From the NCBI GenBank assembly GCA_018664265.1, contig JABJOR010000262.1, positions 1 through 7,582 of the forward strand: a DNA stretch of 7,582 bases, written 5' to 3'. Position 1 is the first letter of the stretch; each line of letters begins with the position of its first letter. Positions 1 to 5,676 of the stretch are shown piece after piece. A program made the translations under genes and the position numbers. Under the pieces are notes generated by a model. That model did not search any database. It saw only the letters and a program-made list of their open reading frames with translations, and was not told the DNA's origin. The stretch is from Rhodospirillales bacterium. GTDB lineage: Bacteria > Pseudomonadota > Alphaproteobacteria > Rhodospirillales > Casp-alpha2.

Positions 1-1317
1 GGCGGGATCTATGATCATATAGGCGGGGGCTTTTCTCGTTACAGCGTCGATGAAATATGGCTGGTTCCGCATTTTGAAAAGATGCTTTACGACAATGCAT
101 TGATTCTTGAATTGCTTTCTGACGTTTGGAAAACAACCAAATCACCCATTTATCAACAAAGAGTGTTCGAGACCATCGGCTGGATGCTCGACGATTTACG
201 TATTCATCATGGCGATCTGTTTGGGCTGGCCAGTGCGCGGGACGCCGATAGCGAAGGTGTTGAAGGAAAATTTTATGTCTGGTCAAAGGATGAAATTGAA
301 AATGTTCTTGGCGCAGATTCAGAATTCTTTTGCCAAATATACAGCATAAGCGAACATGGCAATTGGGAAGGCAGCAATATCGCTCATCGTCAAACCGATG
401 AAAAAGAATTATCCAAAACTGAATTAAGTCTTCTTGAGAATTGCCGGAATAAATTATTAGCCGTTCGCAATAATCGCATTGCCCCCATGCGCGATGATAA
501 AATTCTCGCAGACTGGAATGCGCTTGCCGTCAGCGCCCTTGTACAATGCTCACATGTATTTGAAGAGCCGGCCTGGTTGGAAGCCGCGCAAATAATCTAT
601 GATTTTATCAAAAATCATATGATGAAGAATGATCGCATCAATCATTCATGGTGTGATGGTCAGTTACGCCATAACGCAACACTGGACGACTACGCCAACT
701 TGTCGCGCGCCGCGCTCAGCTTGCATCAGGCAACGGCCGATCCTGGGTACCTGATAGACGCCAAAAGCTGGGTTGAAGCAGCCAATACATGGTATTGGGA
801 TGATGACGATGGTGGTTATTTTCTCAGCGCAAGTGACACACATGATGTTTTCATTCGTAACAAGGTAATCTTTGATAACGCAACACCCAGCGGAAACGGC
901 ATTATGCTGGATGCGCTCGCCAGATTGTTTGTCATCACGGGTGAAGAAAACTACCGCATGCGCGCTCAAAATCTGATCGATGCAATCTGCCCGGCTGAAC
1001 CAAATGGTATTCTCAACCAACCTTCTTTGGCTATCGGCTATGAAATTCTCAGCAGTTGTGCACAAGTTGTCATTGCCCTACCCGATAATAAAGACCCAAT
1101 AGGAAACCCCCTTGTTCAGGCCGCACAAAAAGCTGCCCCCCTTCATTTTACTGTCAGTGTTATATATCCCGATCAGATTTTACGTGACAGCCACCCGGCA
1201 TTTGGTAAAAACACACTCGATGGGCACGCCGCAGCATACATATGCCGCAATCAATCCTGTGAATTGCCTATAACAAATCCTGATGAATTAACGGATAGTT
1301 TATTTAATTACGGCTAA
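1..1317 (+). CDS. DUF255/YyaL-type protein (SPATA20-like), 5'-truncated by the window
   Basis: This is the C-terminal 438 residues of a YyaL-type protein, a family normally around 670-690 residues long, with an N-terminal thioredoxin-like domain followed by an (alpha/alpha)6-barrel resembling glycosidases and N-acylglucosamine 2-epimerase. The frame is open from base 1 and opens with the family signature GGIYDHIGGGFSRYSVDE, followed by LVPHFEKMLYDNA. Further family motifs are ARDADSEGVEGKFYVW, DDKILADWNALAVSAL, LDDYANLSRAALSLH, NATPSGNG and, near the C terminus, the CRNQSC cysteine pair. An ATG at 82 lies inside the conserved HFEKMLYDNA block, so it is not the start. The thioredoxin-like part and the true start lie upstream of the window. 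The reaction catalysed by bacterial members is not established. The stop is followed by a 54-base gap and a response regulator on the same strand. Family assignment is secure; the cellular role is unknown. Confidence 0.93.
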   Translation, partial: GGIYDHIGGGFSRYSVDEIWLVPHFEKMLYDNALILELLSDVWKTTKSPIYQQRVFETIGWMLDDLRIHHGDLFGLASARDADSEGVEGKFYVWSKDEIENVLGADSEFFCQIYSISEHGNWEGSNIAHRQTDEKELSKTELSLLENCRNKLLAVRNNRIAPMRDDKILADWNALAVSALVQCSHVFEEPAWLEAAQIIYDFIKNHMMKNDRINHSWCDGQLRHNATLDDYANLSRAALSLHQATADPGYLIDAKSWVEAANTWYWDDDDGGYFLSASDTHDVFIRNKVIFDNATPSGNGIMLDALARLFVITGEENYRMRAQNLIDAICPAEPNGILNQPSLAIGYEILSSCAQVVIALPDNKDPIGNPLVQAAQKAAPLHFTVSVIYPDQILRDSHPAFGKNTLDGHAAAYICRNQSCELPITNPDELTDSLFNYG

Positions 1318-1357
1318 ATCTGTATAAGATGTCATATCAGCAAAACAATTGTTCCCT

Positions 1358-1363
1358 AAGGAG
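1358..1363 (+). promoter_or_regulatory. Shine-Dalgarno of the response regulator gene
   Basis: AAGGAG lies 8 bases before the ATG at 1372. It decides the start: the alternative in-frame GTG at 1363 overlaps this site and so could not use it. A TATAAG at 1323-1328 could be a -10 box for the same gene, but nothing resembling a -35 box lies at the right distance. Confidence 0.75.
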
Positions 1364-1371
1364 TGCTTTCG

Positions 1372-1761
1372 ATGAACAGTGATAACCCGTGTCGCGCCGT
1401 CGTCGTTGATGATGATGATCTTGTCCGTGGTGTTATAACGGGCATGTTATCGCAATTGGGCGCTGAGGTCGTTGGGGAAGCAGAAAACGGTGAACAGGCG
1501 GTTCAGGTTTTTAAAGAATGCAATCCGGATATTACATTCCTTGATATTCAATTGCCCATCAAAAGCGGCACGGATGCATTAAAGGAAATCCTTGAAATCA
1601 ATGCGCAAGCTGTTGTCGTCATGTTAACCGCCAGTGCCGATATGGATATTGCAGATGAATGCATGGAGTTGGGCGCGCAAGAGTATATTCGCAAAGGGGC
1701 TAATCCAGACGTGCTTGTCATGATGCTGGAAGGGGCCCTGAATACTTATAAATCTTCCTAG
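1372..1761 (+). CDS. Single-domain CheY-like response regulator
   Basis: A 129-residue receiver domain with no output domain, of the length expected for CheY-like proteins. It would accept a phosphoryl group from a histidine kinase or phosphotransfer protein and act by protein contact in the cytoplasm. All canonical residues are visible: the acidic cluster D13-D16 after the first beta strand, the phosphoacceptor D58 in FLDIQLP, the switch threonine T86 in MLTAS, and the lysine K108 in YIRKG. The final helix runs to the C terminus, leaving no room for a DNA-binding domain. The ATG at 1372 is chosen because AAGGAG lies 8 bases upstream. No kinase or chemotaxis gene is in the window, so the partner is unknown; chemotaxis, a phosphorelay or a stress circuit are all possible. 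The facing GAF gene at 1852 is a sensor-type domain, but no link between them is shown. Confidence 0.93.
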   Translation: MNSDNPCRAVVVDDDDLVRGVITGMLSQLGAEVVGEAENGEQAVQVFKECNPDITFLDIQLPIKSGTDALKEILEINAQAVVVMLTASADMDIADECMELGAQEYIRKGANPDVLVMMLEGALNTYKSS

Positions 1762-1797
1762 AGCTACCTTATTGAGCGCTATCAAATCCTCCAACCA

Positions 1798-1813
1798 CAA
1801 ATGCTTCCATTTG
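1798..1813. other. Small hairpin between convergent genes, possible weak terminator
   Basis: CAAATG, loop CTTC, CATTTG: a perfect 6-base-pair stem in the 90-base gap between the ends of the response regulator (+) and the GAF gene (-). A further ATTTGT at 1816-1821 could pair with ACAAAT at 1797-1802 as an alternative. There is no clean T-run after the stem on either strand, so an intrinsic terminator is only a possibility. Confidence 0.25.
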
Positions 1814-1851
1814 CGATTTGTTTGAGCAAGAGTTCATCGAGAAAATTTATT

Positions 1852-2334
1852 TCATTTAAAATAAAATGATATAACCGTTGAAAGTTTTAAAAGATACGAA
1901 ACATCTTCCGGTTTCCAATCACGGTGTTCACCGGCATTTTCACAACATATTACGCCGATGGGTTTAAAGTCTGAATAAATAATAAAATCCAACATAGAAT
2001 AAATTCCATGTTTTTTAAAATAAATATCAACCAGTTCTGCTGTCGCTGGATGGATAAAAACATCCGGGGCAACAATTGATTTTTCGCTCAGGATTGTATT
2101 GAAATACTTCGGAAGGTCTTTCGCGAATAATACCTCGCCGCTCGTAAAAGAGTTCGCGCTGACATGATAAAATGCGCTACACCGAATGCAGCTATCATCA
2201 TCTTCAAGATGCCAAATGCTGACCCGGTTTGCCCCGGTTTGTTCAGCCACATCCATACAGACCGCTTGATAAATTTTCTCAGGCGCAACATCGTGCGATT
2301 TTACTTCATCAAGAATATTTATCGTTCGTTGCAT
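1852..2334 (-). CDS. Single-domain GAF protein
   Basis: A 160-residue protein consisting of essentially one GAF domain. After an N-terminal helix (residues 1-35), the stretch NRVSIWHLEDDDSCIRCSAF is the typical first strand pair, and GVICCENAGEHRDWKPED (residues 127-144) is the characteristic GAF end motif before the last helix. GAF domains bind small ligands such as cyclic nucleotides, haem or tetrapyrroles, or act as dimerisation platforms; the ligand cannot be read here. No kinase, GGDEF or HTH output follows, so it resembles a detached sensor. The start chosen is the ATG at 2334; a TTG at 2352 would add six residues (LGVFCL), and neither has a clear Shine-Dalgarno. The gene is noticeably AT-rich: bases 1861-1920 contain 18 G or C out of 60. 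It converges on the response regulator and diverges from the MFS gene. Confidence 0.8.
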   Translation of the reverse strand: MQRTINILDEVKSHDVAPEKIYQAVCMDVAEQTGANRVSIWHLEDDDSCIRCSAFYHVSANSFTSGEVLFAKDLPKYFNTILSEKSIVAPDVFIHPATAELVDIYFKKHGIYSMLDFIIYSDFKPIGVICCENAGEHRDWKPEDVSYLLKLSTVISFYFK

Positions 2335-2398
2335 CAGGCAAAAAACCCCCAAGATTTACCAAAGCCAAGAATTAGAATCTCGTGCATACTCATTTTTT

Positions 2399-2412
2399 GT
2401 ATATTTATATAC
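2399..2412. promoter_or_regulatory. Palindrome in a divergent intergenic region, possible operator
   Basis: GTATAT-TT-ATATAC is a perfect inverted repeat with 6-base arms and a 2-base centre. It lies in the 129-base AT-rich region between the divergent GAF and MFS genes, next to a TATAAT on the - strand. It could be a regulator site affecting either gene. AT-only palindromes also arise by chance in such DNA, so confidence is low. Confidence 0.3.
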
Positions 2413-2415
2413 CTC

Positions 2416-2421
2416 ATTATA
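2416..2421 (-). promoter_or_regulatory. Candidate -10 box (TATAAT) for the GAF gene
   Basis: Read on the - strand this is a perfect TATAAT about 80 bases before the GAF start codon. The sequence 16-18 bases further upstream does not resemble TTGACA, so the promoter would have to rely on the -10 box or on an activator. The - strand also reads TATAAA within the adjoining palindrome. Confidence 0.35.
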
Positions 2422-2481
2422 GATATCGTCTAATAATTACTTCTATGCGAATATGTCATAGATACTATAGACGAAAGAATT

Positions 2482-3648
2482 ATGATGAATGAGCTTGCAA
2501 TATCCATAAACAGTCGGGCAATGGTAAAAGCCTTGACTGCTATTTTTGTAGCGTCCTTTACCGCCGGGCTTGCCATGGGTGCGGCTATGCCCATGGTTTC
2601 CATGTCCATGGAAATACGTGGAATGAGCGCTGCCAACATCGGATATGTGGTTGCGGCGGCCCCGCTGGGCTTGATTTTTGCAAGTCCCATCATTGGAACT
2701 CTGGTGAACCGACTTGGATTGCTGAGCACAATGTTGCTTGGCGGGGTGATTATTGCCATCTCGCTTGCGATCATGCCCAGTATCTTTGGTGTTGTTCCCT
2801 GGATTATATGCCGTTTTATCGCAGGTTTTGGCATTGCCTCATTATGGATCCTCAGTGAAACGTGGGTTAATGCTCTTGCTACCGATAAAAATCGGGGACG
2901 AATTATCGCTGGTTTCATGATTACTATGGCAGCAGGGTTTGGCCTTGGGCCTATCCTGATTACTATTATCGGTGTCGAAAGCTGGCTACCGTTTTATATG
3001 GCAGCAGGTATTTTGATAATTTCACTGATCCCCTTGTATCTGGCACGCGATGTTGCACCGGAACTACCTCCTTCCGAGGGCTGGTCTTTTGGAAAGGCCA
3101 TTCATGCCGCGCCCTTATTAATGGTCATTGCCTTGTTCGCCGGAGTAACTGACGCAACGCAGATGTCCTTTATTCCGGTCTATGCGGTTCGCGAAGGGTT
3201 TGATTCAAATGTCGCCCTCTACATGTTGACCGCCATCGTCTCGGGCACCCTTCTTGTGCAAATTCCGGTTGGCATGTACGCCGACAAGTTTGGGCGAAAC
3301 GGGTTGCTTGCAACATTTTTAGTGCTCACGATTGTTTTTGGCGGGATGATCCCGTTTGTTTTACATCATGAAATTCTTATCTGGCCCGTGTTGGCTATCT
3401 GGGGCGGGGTTGCCTTCGGGCTTTATACCCTGTGCATCATTTTACTGGGAGACAGGTTTGATGCGGCGTCTCTTGCCGGTGCCAATGCAGCCCTTGTCGC
3501 CATGTACGAAGGCGGCAGCATTATCGGCCCCGTTGCGGTTGGTCATGCCATGGATAATTTTGGCCCGAACGGGTTGCCTGTCGTGCTGGTGTTATCCGGC
3601 ATTCCTGTCGCAATCTATTATGTTATTCGGCGGATAACAAAACGATAA
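2482..3648 (+). CDS. MFS transporter, YcaD-like
   Basis: A 388-residue inner-membrane protein with 12 predicted hydrophobic segments, the usual size for the major facilitator superfamily. Two half-repeats are visible. The first (about residues 16-190) has a motif-A-like loop GTLVNRLG (72-79) after helix 2, and SETWVNA (125-131) at the end of helix 4, typical of YcaD-like carriers. A hydrophilic loop of about residues 188-208 follows. The second half has QIPVGMYADKFGRN (260-273), a well preserved motif A. Such carriers use the proton gradient to export or import small molecules; the substrate cannot be predicted. Two ATGs stand in tandem (2482 and 2485), with only a weak GAAAGAA upstream, so the exact start may differ by one codon. 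The divergent GAF gene shares its upstream region. Ogt follows after 43 bases and could be cotranscribed. Confidence 0.9.
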   Translation: MMNELAISINSRAMVKALTAIFVASFTAGLAMGAAMPMVSMSMEIRGMSAANIGYVVAAAPLGLIFASPIIGTLVNRLGLLSTMLLGGVIIAISLAIMPSIFGVVPWIICRFIAGFGIASLWILSETWVNALATDKNRGRIIAGFMITMAAGFGLGPILITIIGVESWLPFYMAAGILIISLIPLYLARDVAPELPPSEGWSFGKAIHAAPLLMVIALFAGVTDATQMSFIPVYAVREGFDSNVALYMLTAIVSGTLLVQIPVGMYADKFGRNGLLATFLVLTIVFGGMIPFVLHHEILIWPVLAIWGGVAFGLYTLCIILLGDRFDAASLAGANAALVAMYEGGSIIGPVAVGHAMDNFGPNGLPVVLVLSGIPVAIYYVIRRITKR

Positions 3649-3657
3649 ATCAATATG

Positions 3658-3685
3658 CTGACTTTTTCCGAAGATCGGCTAAAAT
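3658..3685 (+). promoter_or_regulatory. Candidate promoter of the methyltransferase gene, possibly leaderless
   Basis: CTGACT (3658-3663) and TAAAAT (3680-3685) are separated by 16 bases and resemble -35 and -10 boxes. A start site about 7 bases after the -10 box would fall on the A of the ATG at 3692. That fits the absence of any Shine-Dalgarno before this gene. The site lies just after the MFS stop codon. Prediction only, with imperfect boxes. Confidence 0.3.
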
Positions 3686-3691
3686 ACATCC

Positions 3692-4144
3692 ATGGCACAT
3701 CAATCGATCAATACGCCCGTCGGCATTCTTACGATATTTGAACATGATGGCTCCATCGTTGCCCTTGAATGGGGGCGCGCAGATGATGGCCATGAAAACG
3801 ATCTGACGCGCAAGGCCTTTAAACAATTAAGGGCTTATTTTGACGGCAAGCTGGAAGTCTTTGATTTACCGCTGGATCCGCCTGGCTCAGGCTTTCAAAA
3901 AGCCGTCTGCGATGAAATGCTGAAAATTCCCTATGGTCAGAGGTGGACGTATGGCGATATTGCCCGCAACCTTGGCAAACCGGCTCAGGCGGTTGGTGGT
4001 GGGTGCGGTCGAAACCCCATCCCCATTATTATCCCCTGTCATCGGGTGGTGGCGGCAAATGGCTCCATGACCGGATTTTCTGGCGGCGACGGGATCGAGA
4101 CGAAAATCTGGTTGTTACAACACGAAGGCGCGATCATCGCCTGA
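3692..4144 (+). CDS. ogt: Methylated-DNA--protein-cysteine S-methyltransferase
   Basis: A 150-residue suicide DNA-repair protein that moves the alkyl group from O6-alkylguanine (and O4-alkylthymine) in DNA onto its own cysteine. The active site is IIPCHRVV with acceptor C116, followed by the conserved TGFSGGDGIETKIWLLQHEGA-type C-terminal segment, in which E136 occupies the usual conserved position. The winged-helix DNA-binding part is visible as FQKAVCDEMLKIPYGQRWTYGDIA (68-91, shown here in its order of motifs) and the recognition helix AQAVGGGCGRNPIP (98-111). The N-terminal domain is short (about residues 1-65), as in Ogt-type enzymes, and there is no AdaA-type regulatory domain. At position 99 a glutamine stands where many relatives carry the nucleotide-flipping 'arginine finger'. 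The ATG has no Shine-Dalgarno; a promoter-like pair just upstream suggests a leaderless start. The MFS gene ends 43 bases before it; a PAS gene starts 46 bases after it. Confidence 0.93.
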   Translation: MAHQSINTPVGILTIFEHDGSIVALEWGRADDGHENDLTRKAFKQLRAYFDGKLEVFDLPLDPPGSGFQKAVCDEMLKIPYGQRWTYGDIARNLGKPAQAVGGGCGRNPIPIIIPCHRVVAANGSMTGFSGGDGIETKIWLLQHEGAIIA

Positions 4145-4178
4145 ATTTCTTGTTTTAATTTTGATCAGGAAAATATGG

Positions 4179-4191
4179 TAATACAGTATTA
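4179..4191. promoter_or_regulatory. 13-base palindrome at the PAS gene start
   Basis: TAATAC-A-GTATTA is a perfect inverted repeat with 6-base arms about one central base, ending on the A of the start codon at 4191. A TTGATC at 4161-4166 lies 15 bases before TACAGT (4182-4187), a poor -35/-10 pair. The palindrome could be an operator or a small start-site structure. No Shine-Dalgarno stands at normal distance: AGGA at 4167-4170 is 20 bases away. Confidence 0.35.
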
Positions 4192-4697
4192 TGACTGAAT
4201 GGTTGATCGACGGAGACTGGCGTTACGAGTATTTTCCACTCGACGGGCTGGATAACTGTCTTGCAGGTTTTGAGTCCATAATTGAACTTTGGCGATCCAA
4301 GGCGACCCCTAACCTTCCAAGCTGGACTGATTTCGACCTTCTGGATTTTAAAGAATGGTGGGGATGGCTTGTGGTCTATGACTGCGTTGACGGGCAACCG
4401 CTCGAATTTGACGTTCGACTCTGGGGAACAAATGTCGTTGATATTACCGGGCATGACCGTACAGGCAAACGCCTGACGGGAGAAAACCGCCCAGATAAAT
4501 CCGATCCGACGAACGTTTCTATTAACAACCTGAAATTTTCCCGCTTCATTCTCGACGAAAGCGTTATTGGCTATACGTCCGAGCCCTATCGCGCTGGTTG
4601 GGGGGCATCAAAAAGATATCGTGAAATTCTTCTGCCTCTGTCATCGGATGGCATAAACAACGACAAACTCCTGTTTGCAGGAAAACTTGACGAATAG
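4191..4697 (+). CDS. PAS_5-family PAS domain protein
   Basis: A 168-residue protein matching the PAS_5 (formerly DUF1457) type, which is abundant in Alphaproteobacteria, particularly Rhodospirillales-like groups. The family pattern is visible in order: LWRSKATPNLPSWTDFDLLD (residues 33-52), then the aromatic stretch KEWWGWLVVYDCVDG (54-68), the beta-strand LEFDVRLWGTNVVDITGHDRTG (in two parts, 71-82 and 83-92) and a C-terminal strand EILLPLSSDG (145-154) that would close the PAS sheet. No output domain is attached and no transmembrane segment is present, so it should be cytoplasmic. Ligand and partner are unknown. It may be a stand-alone sensor or an adaptor to another signalling protein. The start at 4191 is the first ATG that keeps the family's N terminus. 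It follows ogt by 46 bases on the same strand and converges on the EamA transporter gene. Confidence 0.8.
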   Translation: MTEWLIDGDWRYEYFPLDGLDNCLAGFESIIELWRSKATPNLPSWTDFDLLDFKEWWGWLVVYDCVDGQPLEFDVRLWGTNVVDITGHDRTGKRLTGENRPDKSDPTNVSINNLKFSRFILDESVIGYTSEPYRAGWGASKRYREILLPLSSDGINNDKLLFAGKLDE

Positions 4698-4713
4698 TTT
4701 TGCCAACCTTTCC

Positions 4714-4727
4714 ATCTTTTATAAGAT
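4714..4727. other. Short AT-rich hairpin in the convergent gap
   Basis: ATCTT, loop TTAT, AAGAT, then ATTTATTCTT on the + strand. It lies between the ends of the PAS gene (+) and the EamA gene (-), which are only 32 bases apart. This is where a + strand terminator would be expected, but the stem is weak (five pairs, one of them G-C), so it is a tentative call. Confidence 0.25.
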
Positions 4728-4729
4728 AT

Positions 4730-5614
4730 TTATTCTTCAGTTTTTTTATGGAAAGCTTCGCGCCGGGCAATATACACACCGGACACGGCAATAATAGCTG
4801 CGCCAATCCAAACCATGGGCTCGACTTGTTCTGACCATAATATCCAGCCAAACAATGTAGCCCAGATGATCGCCGTATAATCAAACGGTGCGGCCACAGC
4901 AGCCGGAGCATGGCGATAGGCAATGATCAACAAAAATGAACAGCTGCCTTCAATAATGCCAAAGCCGGAAAAAGCGGCGAGGTGCGGCAAGGTCGGCGTA
5001 ACCCACCCCAACATCAAAAACGGTGTGCTGATAATTCCCGCAACAATGGTCGTATAGGTGAACATGGCAACGTTGGTTTCTGTGGACGCCATGCGCCGGG
5101 TCAATGTCAGCGACAATGCATAAACCACGGCAGAGGCAATGATAATCAGGGCTTCCGGGCGAAAGGCTTCTGTTCCTGGACGCACCACAACAAGAGCGCC
5201 AAGAAATCCAATGGCGACGGCAGCCCAGCGTCTTGGGCCAACCCGCTCTCCCAACATGGGAACACTGAGCGCCGTGGTAAAAAGTGGTCCTGTAAATGAA
5301 ATCGCCGTGGCCTCGGCCAGAGGCATCAATTGTATGCCCCAAAAGAATAGCCCGATACTGCCAAATCCAAGACAGGCGCGCACAAAATGCAGGCCATATC
5401 TTTTTGTTTGAAGGGCTCCGACCCCGCTATGATACACAAAAAAAGCAACCGGGATCAGGCCAAACACATAGCGCAGAAAAACCACCTGTGTTGACAGGTA
5501 GCCCTGCGTGCCGAACCATTTGGCCGCAGCGTCTGCCGTGGAGCCGAGAAACACGGCGGCCACAACAGCGGCAATACCAAGGCCGATATTATGCGCGCCG
5601 TTTGTGCCCGTCAT
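4730..5614 (-). CDS. EamA/DMT-family transporter
   Basis: A 294-residue inner-membrane protein with about ten hydrophobic segments, the standard size of drug/metabolite transporters with two EamA repeats. Repeat one covers about residues 10-146 and contains VVFLRYVFGLIPV (44-56), EATAISFTGPLF (101-112) and LGERVGPRRW (121-130), ending in LVVVRPG. Repeat two covers about 155-285, with APFDYTAIIWATLFGW (242-257), the conserved glutamate of SEQVEP and GAAIIAVSGVYIARRE at the end. These are typical of the branch that carries metabolites or amino-acid-like compounds; the substrate is not deducible. The C terminus HKKTEE is cytoplasmic-looking. The gene is GC-richer than its neighbours: bases 5221-5280 hold 38 G or C of 60. 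It lies 59 bases downstream of rho on the same strand, with the duplicated palindrome in between. No Shine-Dalgarno is evident before the ATG at 5614. Confidence 0.9.
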   Translation of the reverse strand: MTGTNGAHNIGLGIAAVVAAVFLGSTADAAAKWFGTQGYLSTQVVFLRYVFGLIPVAFFVYHSGVGALQTKRYGLHFVRACLGFGSIGLFFWGIQLMPLAEATAISFTGPLFTTALSVPMLGERVGPRRWAAVAIGFLGALVVVRPGTEAFRPEALIIIASAVVYALSLTLTRRMASTETNVAMFTYTTIVAGIISTPFLMLGWVTPTLPHLAAFSGFGIIEGSCSFLLIIAYRHAPAAVAAPFDYTAIIWATLFGWILWSEQVEPMVWIGAAIIAVSGVYIARREAFHKKTEE

Positions 5615-5631
5615 AAATGTATCAGGTGTTC

Positions 5632-5676
5632 ACTGATGACTTGGTCATCATATTTTTACTGATGACTTGGTCATCA
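5632..5676. repeat. Two identical 19-base copies of a 7-3-7 palindrome between rho and the EamA gene
   Basis: ACTGATGACTTGGTCATCA occurs at 5632-5650 and again at 5658-5676, exactly 26 bases apart, separated by TATTTTT. Each copy contains TGATGAC-TTG-GTCATCA, a perfect inverted repeat (arms 5634-5640/5644-5650 and 5660-5666/5670-5676). The second copy overlaps the rho stop codon, whose TGA forms the outer arm on the - strand. The copies end 18 bases before the EamA start codon, with arm centres at 5642 and 5668. On the - strand (the direction of rho and EamA) neither hairpin is followed by a U-tract, so they do not form a standard terminator for rho. On the + strand the first is followed by TATTTTT. 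Tandem operators for EamA, or RNA hairpins, are both possible. Confidence 0.9.

Noticed and set aside
2430..2918. Long open frame on the - strand opposite the MFS gene
   Set aside because: It is antisense to a clear 12-helix transporter, its product has no recognisable family features, and its composition mirrors MFS codons.
4155..4454. Open frame on the - strand opposite the PAS gene
   Set aside because: The + strand frame matches the PAS_5 family along its length; the antisense product resembles nothing.
4682..4701. AAAACT / AGTTTT inverted repeat at the end of the PAS gene as a terminator
   Set aside because: The stem is short and mostly A-T with an 8-base loop, and it is followed by mixed sequence, not a T-run.
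4982..5616. Several + strand frames across the EamA gene
   Set aside because: They are shadows of a well-supported transporter on the - strand and give low-complexity, arginine-rich products.
5632..5676. Ordinary Rho-independent terminator after rho
   Set aside because: On the - strand each stem is followed by A-rich or mixed sequence rather than a U-tract; the T-run is on the wrong side for rho.
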